A stretch of DNA of 64,000 nucleotides from Eubacteriaceae bacterium (GTDB taxonomy: Bacteria > Bacillota > Clostridia > Eubacteriales > Anaerofustaceae), in contig WRIY01000004.1 of assembly GCA_009782515.1 (NCBI GenBank), forward strand, positions 62,001-126,000, written 5' to 3'. The position numbers and the translations under genes are program-made. Under the pieces are notes generated by a model. It was not told where the DNA came from, did no database searches, and saw only the letters and a list, made by a program, of their open reading frames with translations. This document shows positions 9,186-19,232 of the stretch, one piece after another; positions within the stretch are counted from its first letter, which is position 1, and every line of letters begins with the position of its first letter.

Positions 9186-11669
9186 CTAGTCGAGCATTCC
9201 AAGCTCGCCTTCGATTATTTCGACAGCGCCGCCATTTTCAGCATAGATATTCAAGTAATATTGCGCATTAAGCGGATCGCCCATTTTTTTATATAGCTGG
9301 TATAGGTTAGAGTACGCGCTTAGAGTGTTCTTGTCAGTCTTGCCAAGCGTTCCTTCTTTGATTCTCAGCGCAGCAAGGTAATAAGACGCTGCGTTTTCAT
9401 ATTCGTTGGCATTCTGGTATGCAAGGGCAAGATTGCTAAAAACCACAGCGCATGAGACATCATCCTCGCCGTATGCATTTGAGAATATCATAAGCGCCTT
9501 ATGAAAGCTGGCAATCGAATCTTTGTTGTCCCCAAAGTACATATAGGCAAGAGCGAGGTCATTATAGGCTCCGGCCAGCATAGGGTCAAATGCCAAATCT
9601 GTGTTGAGCGCTTGCTCGAGAGCCTTTTTGTAGTATTTTATTGTCTGGGCCTTATTGCCAAGCTCCATGTATACGCTTCCGATATTTTTATATGCCTGTG
9701 CAGGCGTATTTTTGTTAACTGCTTTTTCTTTAATCGAAATATAGCGTTTAAAATAATTCTGCGCTTTTGCTTCATTGGAAAGATTCCTTTGCGTATAAGC
9801 AAGCAGCTTTAATATTTCAGAATTCTCCGGGTGCTCTCTGGGCAAAAACTTCCATAGCTCACCCAAAGCGCGCTTTAGAAAGGCATTTGCTTCAGAGTAG
9901 TCGCCGATAGAAAAAAAGTATTTGCCTATCGAATAGAAAGCTTTGGCCTGTATTGTTCTGCCTTCGCCTTTGAGCTGCTTTAAAGCTTTCATTGAATATG
10001 AATGGCTTAATGAATAATCGCCTGCTTCAAGCATCGCCTGGGCGTAGCTGAGGTATATGCTGCCTGCGGCAATGCTGTTTTTGCCTGTATGCCTGTCAAT
10101 AATGCCTGCCGCTTTTTCCAGGCAGCTGCCGGCACTGCTGACAAGGCCAATGCTCAGGCTCGCCAGGCCTGCCTTTTCCAGCGCGATAGCGCTCTGCGGG
10201 CTTTCGCTGCCTAAAATTCCGGTATAAATGCTGTAGGCAGCGTTAGCTTTGTCTAATGCCTCTGCGCTTTCATCAAGGTAAACCATAACATCTATCGAGT
10301 CTATATATATGTTTGCCAGCAGTATGCTCTCTGAGCCGTACTTGGCTATGCAAGTTTCAGCTGCTTTATAAAACAGCTGGCATGCCTTAATGTAATTGCC
10401 GCTTTGCTTCATGCACATAGCGTAGTTATGGTAAATGGCTACAGCAGAAGAATGGCCGGGCCCGTGCTCGCTTCGAATTATCCCGAGCGCCTTTTCATAA
10501 GCTTCTTCGGCTTCGGCAAAGCGCCACATCAATTCATTCATGTAAGCAATGTTGGTAAACAGCCGGGCTTTCTGTGTGTTTGAGCTCTTAATCCAGCGCG
10601 CCACTGAAACTGCATGGCAAAAAAGCTCCCTGCTATTGCTCTCGCCAACAGCTCCGGGGCTTGTTGCGACAATAACTTTTGAGATCAGGCTGCTAAGGGT
10701 TTCCTGGCTAGCCAGAGCTTGCGGCCTCACAGCATCAGCAAGCAATTGGTGCATTTCGATGCTTTCGTAATTTCTGTTAAAAAACCTCAAGTCAGCAAGA
10801 TCAAAGATATCGCTTGCGCCATCTTCGCCAAATACTGTCTTCAGCACTGCAACTGAAACAGGCTCACTGGAGAAGAGAGACAGCTTTTGCGCAATCTTTT
10901 GGCTTTTGCCTGGGTAGAAAAGCCTTAGTATCTCAGCGAGCTTCTTTGGCAGTTCCAGCGGCTCAAAACTGCTTGAGGCAATCAGATCGAACGCTTCTGC
11001 AAGGCTTGGCTGCTTGCCGCAAGCCCCCCTGGCAAAGAATTCGCACAGCATTGTATTTTTGCTTAATGCCTTTTGTATTTCAAGGGCAAGGCCCTTTTCA
11101 AGGCTGTCTGCTCCGAAGTGCAGCGCCATCAGTTCAGCAATGCAATCAGTGCTAAGCGGCTCTACATAAAAGTATGGCACTTTGCCCGATTTGTATTGCG
11201 AGACAAAGATGCATTTGCATTCAAGCCCTCTGAGAAACTCCAGGAAACCGTCAAAACCTACGCTGTCAATTTCGTAGTTGTCAATTATAAGCAGCAGGCT
11301 CGCACCCATGCGCTTTATAAGCTCGATGTTTCTGTGAAGCTGGTAATTGGAAGAGAGCACCTTTTTTGACTTTTTTAATTGGTTATAGAGCGTGAGCTCC
11401 ATGCTTTCATTAAAATTTAGCCAGCCAATGTATTTAATCCCAAGCTCGTTGCCTTTAAGCATGCCATGGGCCAGAGCGCCGCATAGCGAGCTTTTGCCAA
11501 TGCCATCCGGCCCGCATACAAGCAAAATGTCTTCTGTAGCAAGCAGAGCCTTTATTGAGTCTATATCGCCTTCGCGGCCAAGAAAAGGCTTTGGCGGCAT
11601 GGGAGGTTGGTATGTGGTGATAGTCTTAACTTTGCTCATAATCAAAAGCGCGCTTCGCGCATCCCTCAT
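9186..11669 (-). CDS. STAND/NB-ARC-like ATPase with TPR repeats
   Basis: 827 residues. N-terminal NTPase: PFLGRE box (about 27), Walker A GPDGIGKSS (about 54-62), Walker B LLLIIDNYE (about 125), then an arm region to about 330. From about 360 to 810 there are many tetratricopeptide repeats of about 42 residues (for example AYNDLALAYMYFGDNKDSIASFHKAL). This is the NB-ARC-TPR layout of signal-transduction ATPases, in which a ligand sensed by the repeats controls oligomerisation. No effector domain (HTH, nuclease, TIR, protease) is present at either end. Start is uncertain: the Met at 11639 gives 817 residues, and neither start has a clear SD. Alone in its transcript. Confidence 0.8.
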   Translation of the reverse strand: MRDARSALLIMSKVKTITTYQPPMPPKPFLGREGDIDSIKALLATEDILLVCGPDGIGKSSLCGALAHGMLKGNELGIKYIGWLNFNESMELTLYNQLKKSKKVLSSNYQLHRNIELIKRMGASLLLIIDNYEIDSVGFDGFLEFLRGLECKCIFVSQYKSGKVPYFYVEPLSTDCIAELMALHFGADSLEKGLALEIQKALSKNTMLCEFFARGACGKQPSLAEAFDLIASSSFEPLELPKKLAEILRLFYPGKSQKIAQKLSLFSSEPVSVAVLKTVFGEDGASDIFDLADLRFFNRNYESIEMHQLLADAVRPQALASQETLSSLISKVIVATSPGAVGESNSRELFCHAVSVARWIKSSNTQKARLFTNIAYMNELMWRFAEAEEAYEKALGIIRSEHGPGHSSAVAIYHNYAMCMKQSGNYIKACQLFYKAAETCIAKYGSESILLANIYIDSIDVMVYLDESAEALDKANAAYSIYTGILGSESPQSAIALEKAGLASLSIGLVSSAGSCLEKAAGIIDRHTGKNSIAAGSIYLSYAQAMLEAGDYSLSHSYSMKALKQLKGEGRTIQAKAFYSIGKYFFSIGDYSEANAFLKRALGELWKFLPREHPENSEILKLLAYTQRNLSNEAKAQNYFKRYISIKEKAVNKNTPAQAYKNIGSVYMELGNKAQTIKYYKKALEQALNTDLAFDPMLAGAYNDLALAYMYFGDNKDSIASFHKALMIFSNAYGEDDVSCAVVFSNLALAYQNANEYENAASYYLAALRIKEGTLGKTDKNTLSAYSNLYQLYKKMGDPLNAQYYLNIYAENGGAVEIIEGELGMLD

Positions 11670-11784
11670 TTATTGCAATAGCTTAAGGCAGTATGCCTTA
11701 AGCTAAAGGCTATTATGATAATATGCTTTCCAAGAAAGCTTGATTTGCTGTTTGCTTGATGCAATCCATTGTAAAACAAACGCC

Positions 11785-11825
11785 GCCTTGCATTGCGCAA
11801 GGCAGTTCCCACGCTTCCAGCGTGG
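11785..11825. repeat. Pair of adjacent perfect hairpins in an intergenic gap
   Basis: gccttgc/gcaaggc (11785-11791 and 11797-11803) and ccacgct/agcgtgg (11809-11815 and 11819-11825). No T run follows either, so they are not ordinary terminators. Either a REP-like palindromic unit or part of a small RNA; the rest of 11670-11956 shows nothing recognisable. Confidence 0.4.
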
Positions 11826-11956
11826 TGGCTATGGTTTAGGTTATTGGCAAGCATTGACAGAAGGCAGCAGATCAGCTTTGAAGTAGGGCAGCTTTTTAAA
11901 TATCTTTGATTATTGTACAGCTTATTGGCATTAGAATCAATAGGTGGAGCTTACCG

Positions 11957-12844
11957 TTAAGCAGAGCTTCCCTCTTTTGAAAGAGATGCTCCAAAAATCC
12001 CGATAATCAGAGCAATTGAGCCTACATAAGTATGCCAGCCTACGCGCTCGCCCCTGACAAAGACCGCAACTGCAAGCGTAAACAGGAAAGTTGCATTTGC
12101 CATCACGCCCCCCATGCTTGCTGATACTTGGTTTAGCAGAATATTGTTTAAAATATATGAAGATGAAATGCTAATGAGGCTTAAATACAATAGCCATAAA
12201 ATGCCCTTAAGGCCAAGAGAAGCTGCGATTTCCGGCAAAGCTCTAAATTGGCCTGTGAACAATGCAGCGCAGCTATAGGCAACAGCTCCAAAAAAGCACT
12301 GGAATGCTGCGACTTCATAAGGCTTTGCGCGTTTTGCCTCTTCCCGCGCAAGGGATGAGTATATACCCCTGCATACAAGGGACGCAAGAGTAAGGCAAAC
12401 TGCAGCAAATGAAGCTTTTCCTGACGACTCTCCATTGTATACAGCGACGATGCTGCCTGCTATTGAGAGGGCCAGGAACGCAAGAAACTTTTTGCTAGCC
12501 TTTTCCTTAATCATAATTCGGGCGATGATATGGGTGATAATAGGGCCCAGAGCGGTTACATAAGCAATGAGGGAGACATCAGATATTCTGGCTGCGTATG
12601 TCTGCGTAATTAAATTTATGCCTGGCTGGACCAGGCATAAGGCAAGAGTGCTTTTAGCAAACTTTATGAACTGAATGCGCTTTGCAAAAAGTAAATACGG
12701 CAAGCTTGCTATTATTAAGCGAATGCTTAGCATAGCCATAATATTGCCGCCAAAAAGTTCAACCATCTCTTGGTAATATATATATTGGCAAGCTGCAATC
12801 GCAGCTATAATAAACCCTGGCAGTATATCACGAAATTTTTTCAT
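11957..12844 (-). CDS. EamA/DMT-family transporter
   Basis: 295 residues with about ten predicted hydrophobic segments arranged as two five-helix halves, the EamA (drug/metabolite transporter) fold. The second half contains the usual VSASMGGVMANATFLFTLAVA and YVGSIALIIGIFGASLS ending. Substrates in this superfamily are metabolites such as amino acids or nucleosides and cannot be read here. A second EamA gene is at 59767-60621; the two are distant from each other in sequence. Confidence 0.85.
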   Translation of the reverse strand: MKKFRDILPGFIIAAIAACQYIYYQEMVELFGGNIMAMLSIRLIIASLPYLLFAKRIQFIKFAKSTLALCLVQPGINLITQTYAARISDVSLIAYVTALGPIITHIIARIMIKEKASKKFLAFLALSIAGSIVAVYNGESSGKASFAAVCLTLASLVCRGIYSSLAREEAKRAKPYEVAAFQCFFGAVAYSCAALFTGQFRALPEIAASLGLKGILWLLYLSLISISSSYILNNILLNQVSASMGGVMANATFLFTLAVAVFVRGERVGWHTYVGSIALIIGIFGASLSKEGSSA

Positions 12845-13019
12845 AGCTATTTTAGCGCGGTAAAGCGGCTAATGCGGAAAACGCGCACCTCCCCATACAA
12901 TTAAAACGTATGCCGGAAAGCAAGGGCAAGAAGCTTTCAAAGCCCTTCCATTACGCCCGTAGCCGGCGTATTCGTGCTAAAGCTATTATTGCCAAAAAAT
13001 ATAATATTAACTGCGTTTT

Positions 13020-13226
13020 TTATTCTTCGCGGTATTCAAGTATATCTGCAGGCGTGCAGTTAAGCGCCTTGCATATCTTTTCAAGCGTTGAAAAGCGTAT
13101 TGCTTTTGCCCTTCCGTTTTTTAATACAGACAAGTTGACAGGAGTGATGTCAATTATTGCAGCCAATTCAGCTACCCCAATCTTCTGTTTTGCCATTATA
13201 ACGTCTAGATTAACAATAATAGGCAT
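13020..13226 (-). CDS. Small XRE/Cro-type DNA-binding protein
   Basis: 68 residues, almost entirely a helix-turn-helix: IMAKQKIGVAELAAIIDITPVNLSVLKNGRAKAIRFSTLEKICKAL, followed by NCTPADILEY, which is the typical end of YozG-like regulators. The gene follows the DUF2975 gene by 4 nt. The DUF2975 + YozG-like pair is a common Firmicute two-gene unit in which the small protein is thought to control the operon. Confidence 0.9.
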   Translation of the reverse strand: MPIIVNLDVIMAKQKIGVAELAAIIDITPVNLSVLKNGRAKAIRFSTLEKICKALNCTPADILEYREE

Positions 13227-13230
13227 CCCT

Positions 13231-13710
13231 TCACACCGTCAAATCGTTTTCTGCCTTTATAAGCCAAGCTTTCATGACCAAGTGCGACAACGCTGCGCAT
13301 GAAACGCTCACAAGAAAGCAAATGGAAATTATTACAGCTGCGCATATAAGTATCGGCACATACAGCAGGTGGGCTATAAGCAGCAAAACAATGCCGATAA
13401 AGTAGTAAGCAGCTATAAACAGGCTAAGAAGGCTGATATATTTTAAATACCGGGCGTTTTTTTCGCAAAAAGAGTTGTCTCTTCCCATCTCTGAAAAGAT
13501 AGCCCATGAGAGAGGGACAGCAGCTGCTGCAGGAATCACTGACACCCATACAAAGACGACAAACGGCGTGCTTAAATAGGCGTAATATGTTTTTTCCTCA
13601 GCTAAGTCCTTTGCTACGCTTGGAACAACAAAAAAGGTTAAAAAGACTATTATTGTGCTTGCCAAAAGCACTGAAGCTTTTAGCCATAAAGCCATTTCCT
13701 TTTGTTTCAA
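13231..13710 (-). CDS. DUF2975 membrane protein
   Basis: 159 residues with four transmembrane helices (about 10-30, 48-70, 90-115, 120-145), matching the DUF2975 family in size and topology. Its partner is the downstream XRE protein. Function of the pair is not established; a membrane-linked regulatory unit is the usual guess. Confidence 0.85.
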   Translation of the reverse strand: MKQKEMALWLKASVLLASTIIVFLTFFVVPSVAKDLAEEKTYYAYLSTPFVVFVWVSVIPAAAAVPLSWAIFSEMGRDNSFCEKNARYLKYISLLSLFIAAYYFIGIVLLLIAHLLYVPILICAAVIISICFLVSVSCAALSHLVMKAWLIKAENDLTV

Positions 13711-13935
13711 TTTTTTATACGAGAGGCGTTTTGAGCGCTCCCCCCTTCGGAAAATATTTATTTTGCATTGCTTTTGCCCATACGCAACGGGCGCAAGCTG
13801 CTCGGTGGCTCAATGAAACGAGTATACCATTGAATAATTGCATGTGCAAAGAAAAAGCCCATTAGCGCAATTTCAGCGCCTGGCGCATGCACATGCAGGC
13901 ATTCTGGGGCTTATGCAATGTGAATGTGCGACATA

Positions 13936-13965
13936 AAACAAAAAAGAGCAAGGCGCAAGCCTTGC
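13936..13965 (-). terminator. Rho-independent terminator of the penicillin-binding protein gene
   Basis: On the minus strand a seven-pair stem (13965-13959 with 13954-13948) with a four-base loop is followed by a T run (13945-13938 read on the minus strand). Confidence 0.8.
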
Positions 13966-13990
13966 CCTCAATGCCATTTACGGCACTTAT

Positions 13991-16666
13991 TTAGTCGTTC
14001 ACATAAAATATCTCATCAGCGTTCTGGCCCCCGTCTGCCGGCGGGCTCATTGTTGGCGGCGTTACAATCGGATAATTCGGCCTATTGTTGTACCGATCAT
14101 CAGGCAAGTCGATAATTACATCCGGCGGGTTCCAGAACCCGCCTGCGTGCAGTGTGCAAACGGATGTTGGCTTTATAACCCCGGCTTCCCATGAGGATAC
14201 ATATCCAGGGTTGGCCGGCTTGCAGCCCCAGGCGTAAAGCTTGCTTGGATCTTTGTCTATGCACACTCTTCCGACTGCCGGGCAGTAGCTGCTTGGAAGC
14301 ATGCCTGTTACAGAGCATACTGATGCAAGCACGTGCAAGTCATCTTTCTGGGATGGGGTTGTATTTCTAATGAAGTACTCGCTTATAACCTGAGATCCTC
14401 TCGGGTCCCTATATGAGAGCTCAGTTGGCGCTTTGCCTGAAACGCTGTCAACTGTTGCTGTTATGACTCCATCTGGCTTTGAAGGAAGGTTTGCATTTGG
14501 CAGCCCCTTTGCTTCGTAGAAACCTCTAAACACCCTCTCCCAAAAGAATGCAGGGCTTCTGGTTTGGCCTGATGTTGTGTTTATAAACAGCTTTGTATTG
14601 CCTACTTTCAGATAGTCGTACCCAAACCAGAACGCGCCGGTGTACTCTTTGGTAAAGCCTGCAAACAAAACGTTCTGGCTTTCATTGGTGGTTCCTGTTT
14701 TCCCGCCTATCTGCTGGCCAGGCACGCTTATCGTAGTGGTCCCTCCACGCACAACCTGCTTGAGGGCGTCTGTTGTGATGAAAGCCGCTTCAGGCGATAT
14801 TACGCTGACAGTCCTAGCGTTTATGCTGTCAGGCTTGCATAGCTCCTGCCCGCTGGGGCTGGTGACTGAGGTGTAAAATACTGGCTTTACACGGTTGCCC
14901 GCATTCGGGAATGTGCTGAATGCGCTGGCCAGCGCAAGTGGAGTCTGGCCATATGTGAAGCCTCCCAGTGCCAATGCCCCTGGAGCGCTTTCGTCTTTTG
15001 GATCAATGTCGAATCCAAATTTTCTGCCATATTCAACACTTGTCTCAAAGCCAACCTTATACAGGGCATGCACAGCAACAATGTTTATTGATTCCCGTAT
15101 GCCTGCCCGGCATGTAGTCATACCGTTGTAGACGCCAGGCGAATTTGTAGGGTTAAACCCGTTAAAATTCATTCTTACATTATCAAAGGTAGTGGCTAGA
15201 GTCAGCGCGCCGGTATCAAACCCGGGCGCGTATACAGTGATCGGCTTTGTCGTAGAGCCTGTCTGGAACTTTGTCACGCCCCGGTTGAGCTGCAGGTTTC
15301 CTGTCTTTTTGCCTCTTCCGCCGGTGATAGCGACTATATAGCCTGTTTCGTTCTGAATAATCGCGCCGCCTATTTGGGGGATAAGATCGATCTCTTCGCC
15401 TGAGCGATCAGAGAGGATGCTGCTTGCCGTTCGGGCTGCAGATGTCTGTGCGGGGAAGTTCGAATCATTTTCGACCTCTTTGTCAAGCGTCGCCTGAATT
15501 ACAGGATCAATAGTGCTGTGTATTGTGTAACCGCCGCTTAAGAGCGTGCTGACAGCAAGCTCTCTTGATATCCACCCTGATGAAATCATGTCTTCTATTA
15601 CTGCATTAAAGCAAGCGTCAGTAAAATAGGAGTAGATTTCAAGCGAAGTAGGAAGCTGTAAATCTACTTCATTGTTTTCCAATTCAGCTTTGGCAATCTC
15701 ATACTCCCTGTCAGTAATGTTGCCCAGCTCAAGCATTTTGGCGAGCACCAGAATTGCTCTATCCCTGTTTTTGGGATTAAGGTTTACCCGAACGATCCCA
15801 TTATCGTTTACAACGCGGGATATTACCCTGTTGCCGTCTTCGTCTGTCTCATATGCATAAGGATCATATACCGTTGGCAAGTTTACGATTGATGTGAGTA
15901 TGGCAGCTTGGGAAAGGTTAAGCTCACCTACGCTCTTGTTGAAGAACAGGTTGGATGCAGACTCAATTCCCCAGGCATGCTTCATGTTAACTTCATTTAG
16001 GTAGGCTTCGAGTATCTGCCTTTTCGAATACTGTTTCTCAAGCAGGTATGCGAGCTTCCACTCCTGGGCTTTGCGGGCGATCCGCTTTTCGCTTGTTAGG
16101 TGCGTGAGCTTGATGAGCTGCTGGGTAATTGTCGAGCCGCCAGGGCCATCGGTTTCGCCTGTTGCCAAAACATTGGTTACAGCTTTGAATGTGCCTCTTA
16201 CATCTATGCCAAAATGGTTGTAAAACCTCTGGTCTTCGATAGCTACAAAGCAGGACTGCACCAGTTCAGGAATCTGATCGATGCTTACCGGAACGCGCTT
16301 TTGCGTGCTCTCAAGCTCCTGGTAGAAGTCTCCGTTGATATCGACAATTTTCGTTGCGCTCTTGTAAATATTAATCTTTCCAAGCGGCGGGGCGTCTGAC
16401 ATCCAGCTTGCAAGCACAGCTATGCCGGCTACGCCTACTATCACGCCGAAAATCAGAAAGACCAGGGCAAACTTAACCCAAAGCCTTATTGCCTTGCGCT
16501 TCGTGCTGCGCTTTGCAGACCCTACCCCTTCGACATGCTCTGCCGGAAGTGGGTTGCGCAAATAGCGCTTGTCGCCTTTTTTAGGCTGGTTTATTGAAGA
16601 ACCCTCTTTTCCTACAGGAAGCATCGGGTTTTTTTTGCCGTCTCCATTATCGTTTCTAGAACTCAT
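13991..16666 (-). CDS. Class A penicillin-binding protein (PBP1A-type)
   Basis: 891 residues, membrane-anchored peptidoglycan glycosyltransferase/DD-transpeptidase. Cytoplasmic basic N-terminus, one transmembrane helix (about 65-90), GT51 domain with AIEDQRFYNHFG and GGSTITQQL (catalytic Glu in the first), then transpeptidase domain with SxxK (GSTTK), SxN (ESIN) and KTG (GGKTGTTNE) motifs all intact. The C-terminal 130 residues after the transpeptidase domain are Pro/Gly-rich and contain four Cys (CSVTG, YCPAVGRVC, GCKPANPG), a tail seen in several Firmicute PBP1 proteins. Gene is monocistronic with its own terminator. Confidence 0.95.
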   Translation of the reverse strand: MSSRNDNGDGKKNPMLPVGKEGSSINQPKKGDKRYLRNPLPAEHVEGVGSAKRSTKRKAIRLWVKFALVFLIFGVIVGVAGIAVLASWMSDAPPLGKINIYKSATKIVDINGDFYQELESTQKRVPVSIDQIPELVQSCFVAIEDQRFYNHFGIDVRGTFKAVTNVLATGETDGPGGSTITQQLIKLTHLTSEKRIARKAQEWKLAYLLEKQYSKRQILEAYLNEVNMKHAWGIESASNLFFNKSVGELNLSQAAILTSIVNLPTVYDPYAYETDEDGNRVISRVVNDNGIVRVNLNPKNRDRAILVLAKMLELGNITDREYEIAKAELENNEVDLQLPTSLEIYSYFTDACFNAVIEDMISSGWISRELAVSTLLSGGYTIHSTIDPVIQATLDKEVENDSNFPAQTSAARTASSILSDRSGEEIDLIPQIGGAIIQNETGYIVAITGGRGKKTGNLQLNRGVTKFQTGSTTKPITVYAPGFDTGALTLATTFDNVRMNFNGFNPTNSPGVYNGMTTCRAGIRESINIVAVHALYKVGFETSVEYGRKFGFDIDPKDESAPGALALGGFTYGQTPLALASAFSTFPNAGNRVKPVFYTSVTSPSGQELCKPDSINARTVSVISPEAAFITTDALKQVVRGGTTTISVPGQQIGGKTGTTNESQNVLFAGFTKEYTGAFWFGYDYLKVGNTKLFINTTSGQTRSPAFFWERVFRGFYEAKGLPNANLPSKPDGVITATVDSVSGKAPTELSYRDPRGSQVISEYFIRNTTPSQKDDLHVLASVCSVTGMLPSSYCPAVGRVCIDKDPSKLYAWGCKPANPGYVSSWEAGVIKPTSVCTLHAGGFWNPPDVIIDLPDDRYNNRPNYPIVTPPTMSPPADGGQNADEIFYVND

Positions 16667-17368
16667 TGCGTTAACTCGCTTTCTTATATTTTGAAATAGC
16701 TATAAAACGCTGCTTTTATTATAATTGCAGTTACCAATGAAACCAACAATCAGGCGATAAAATATGATGATTCGCGCGCGCAAAGCTGGCCATCTGTCAT
16801 TTGCAATAATCGCCGGTAGCATTAATTTATTCCTTAGATTATATTATAGTTGCCATACTTGTATGCCATAAGGCTGCTTTGCCATCGGCAGTAAGCGGCA
16901 GAGGCTTGGCTAATAGGGGGAAGAAATGCTAAACTGGAAAAAAATTGAGAAAGCCCATGAGAGCTCATAGCGCTGGAATGGGCTTTGGCAGAAAAACGTT
17001 TTCCAGCCCGCGCCTTGTTCTCCCTTGCATCAGCAAGAGCCTGTCGAAATTATCTGGCAAAAAAAGGGAGATGCCTTCCTAACAGCCGCATATATGTTTG
17101 CCAATATGCAACAAAAAGCTGCTATTAAGCGCTTTTGCTGCGCAAAATAACTTACACAACTGCCCTTTTGCTATGCTCCCCTTCGGGAGCCATATTGATG
17201 CAATGAAGATGCAGTGTATAGTTTATTTCAAAGATTTAAAGCTGTAATACTAAACTCAGCCCAAATCCTTGCTGCCCCTTTCTTTCGGCCAAACTTAACA
17301 GAATTTGCGTTTTCGGGCCTTTTTTGCCTAAGCGCCTGGAGCGCTCTAATGCTGCCGTTTTAGCGAGC
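16667..17368. other. Long non-coding region with possible structured RNA
   Basis: About 700 bases without a credible gene. A stem aagcccat/atgggctt (16951-16958 with 16978-16985) read on the minus strand is followed by ttctcaattttttt, so a minus-strand transcript could end there. There is also a strong small hairpin (gctcccc ttcg ggagc) near 17175-17191. I looked for RNase P RNA, tmRNA and 6S RNA signatures and did not find convincing ones. Confidence 0.35.
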
Positions 17369-17402
17369 AAAAAAAAACGGCAGGCTCTTAAAGCTTGCCG
17401 TT
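17369..17402 (-). terminator. Rho-independent terminator of the RACo gene
   Basis: Eleven-pair stem with one G-T pair (17402-17392 with 17386-17376), five-base loop, and a nine-base T run on the minus strand. Confidence 0.9.
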
Positions 17403-17432
17403 ATGCAATCAGGTTCCTTTTATATAAAATGC

Positions 17433-19232
17433 CTATTCGTCAGCGTCAGCAGCGTTTCTGAACTCCATCTCGCCAAAATAAGTGTCTTTGAACTCCTCTT
17501 GGAAGTTTAGCTCTGTATGCACAGTGTTTTTTTGAATTTTACGGCACTTTGCTGCTGTTGAGTTGTCCAAAAGGTACATCTGCACGCCGGTTCCTGCGCC
17601 GTTTCCAATTGATCTTACAGGCACGCCTTCATACTCGGGGATAAGGCCTATGTACTGGGCGTTTACAACATCAAGGTAGTTGCCGAAGGCTCCAGCGAGC
17701 ACAACTTCTTTGATATTTTGCTTTTGAATGCCATAGTTGTTGACAACAATTTCGCATCCGGTAGCTATTGCAGCTTTGGCTAGCTGAATCTGGCGCGCGT
17801 CATGCTGCGAAAAGAACACAGCTTCGCCGTTTCCGCTTTCTGCAGCATTCGCCAGGATGTATGCGTTTATCCCGTCTATCTTCATTAGCCTCTCAGAAAT
17901 GGCGTCTTCGCCATTTTCTGCTATGTACTCCTCTTTCGAGTACATCTTGCCCCTGCTGTTAATGACGTTCTCCCTTATCAGGCATGCAAGAATGTCAATT
18001 ATTCCAGAGCCGCAGATCCCTGTAGCGGCTACATCGCCGATAACCTGCAGCGAATGGACTTTCTCGCTGTTAAAGGCAAAGTGCTCAATTGCCCCATCCG
18101 CAGCCCTCATTCCACATGAGAGTCCAGCCCCTTCCAGTGCAGGCCCGCAGGCAGTAGAGGCTGTTATATAGCGATCAGGCGATCCTATTGCTATTTCCCC
18201 ATTTGTGCCCAGGTCAAGTGCCAGCCTTACTTCGCCGTCATCCGGCAGCCCTGTAAGCACTGCTGTTGTGTCCGCCCCGACAAAGCCGCCGAGCAGAGGA
18301 AGGAATGTAACCCTTGCTCTCGGATGAACGTCAAGCAGGCTGTCCTGGCCCAGTATCTCCACAAAATCATGAGTTGCTGATACAAACGGATGTTTGCCAA
18401 GGCTTTCCGGATAGATGCCCAGGAACAGGTGCTGCATCGTTGAGTTGCCGCAAATTGACGCTTGGTATATCATGCTTGTGTCAATGCCATCTGCTTTGGC
18501 CAGAGACAGAATGTAGTTAAGCGTTGAGCATATCATCTGGCGCATAACTGCAGTGCCGTTAGGCTCATGTATGCAATAGCCTATCCTGCTGATTACATCA
18601 GCTCCGAGCGAGGTTTGCTGGTTTAGCGAGGAGTATACCCCGGCCATTTCAGCTTTTTCCATATCGTATATATATGCAGCTACAGTAGTGGTCCCTATGT
18701 CTACAGCAAGCCCGTAGAGCTTCGGGTTGCCTCCAGCCTGCACATCTATGATAGTGTTTTTGAAAATTATGAACGTGACTTCCTTGTCTGGCTCATGCGT
18801 AGAAACTGCGCTTGCAAGCTTGTTTAGAGCTGAAGGATCGACAAGCAGCTTGAATTTCGCCTTAATCTTTGACATAAAGCTGCCGCAATGATCAGGCATA
18901 AAGTCAGCAACACTCGCTGTTAGCGATTTTAAGGAGGGGTTTATGGCACAGTCTAGTGTCGTATTTGATGTAAGCACATTTACTTTTCTGTTTGCAAGAT
19001 TGCTTATCTTGGTAACAGTTATGTCTTCTTCTACAGGGTATTGGCATGCAAGCACAGTGCTTGTATGCCCATTTATTAAAATCTGGACTGCGCACTTGCC
19101 GCATTTTCCATGGGCGCCGCAGACTAAATCCTGCGGAAAGCCTGCGTCAGTGCAAATATCATACAGCTTCGATCCCTTTTCAGCTTCATATACGCTATCG
19201 TCCAATGCGAAAGATACTTTTACTGTTGGCAT
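17433..19232 (-). CDS. RACo-type corrinoid activation protein (copy 1)
   Basis: 599 residues. N-terminal [2Fe-2S] ferredoxin domain with Cys at about 38, 44, 47 and 63 (CGAHGKCGKC ... CQ), a linker, then an ASKHA-type ATPase domain with GLAVDIGTTTVAAYIYD (about 173), CGNSTMQHLF, LDLGTNGEIAIG and CGSGIIDILA, as in AcsV/RACo and the DUF4445 family. RACo uses ATP and a low-potential electron to return the Co(II) corrinoid of a corrinoid protein to Co(I). The gene stands alone, so its partner (AcsCD, or the corrinoid protein at 31390-32010) is not fixed by context. A second homologue is at 51314-53239. Confidence 0.9.
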   Translation of the reverse strand: MPTVKVSFALDDSVYEAEKGSKLYDICTDAGFPQDLVCGAHGKCGKCAVQILINGHTSTVLACQYPVEEDITVTKISNLANRKVNVLTSNTTLDCAINPSLKSLTASVADFMPDHCGSFMSKIKAKFKLLVDPSALNKLASAVSTHEPDKEVTFIIFKNTIIDVQAGGNPKLYGLAVDIGTTTVAAYIYDMEKAEMAGVYSSLNQQTSLGADVISRIGYCIHEPNGTAVMRQMICSTLNYILSLAKADGIDTSMIYQASICGNSTMQHLFLGIYPESLGKHPFVSATHDFVEILGQDSLLDVHPRARVTFLPLLGGFVGADTTAVLTGLPDDGEVRLALDLGTNGEIAIGSPDRYITASTACGPALEGAGLSCGMRAADGAIEHFAFNSEKVHSLQVIGDVAATGICGSGIIDILACLIRENVINSRGKMYSKEEYIAENGEDAISERLMKIDGINAYILANAAESGNGEAVFFSQHDARQIQLAKAAIATGCEIVVNNYGIQKQNIKEVVLAGAFGNYLDVVNAQYIGLIPEYEGVPVRSIGNGAGTGVQMYLLDNSTAAKCRKIQKNTVHTELNFQEEFKDTYFGEMEFRNAADADE

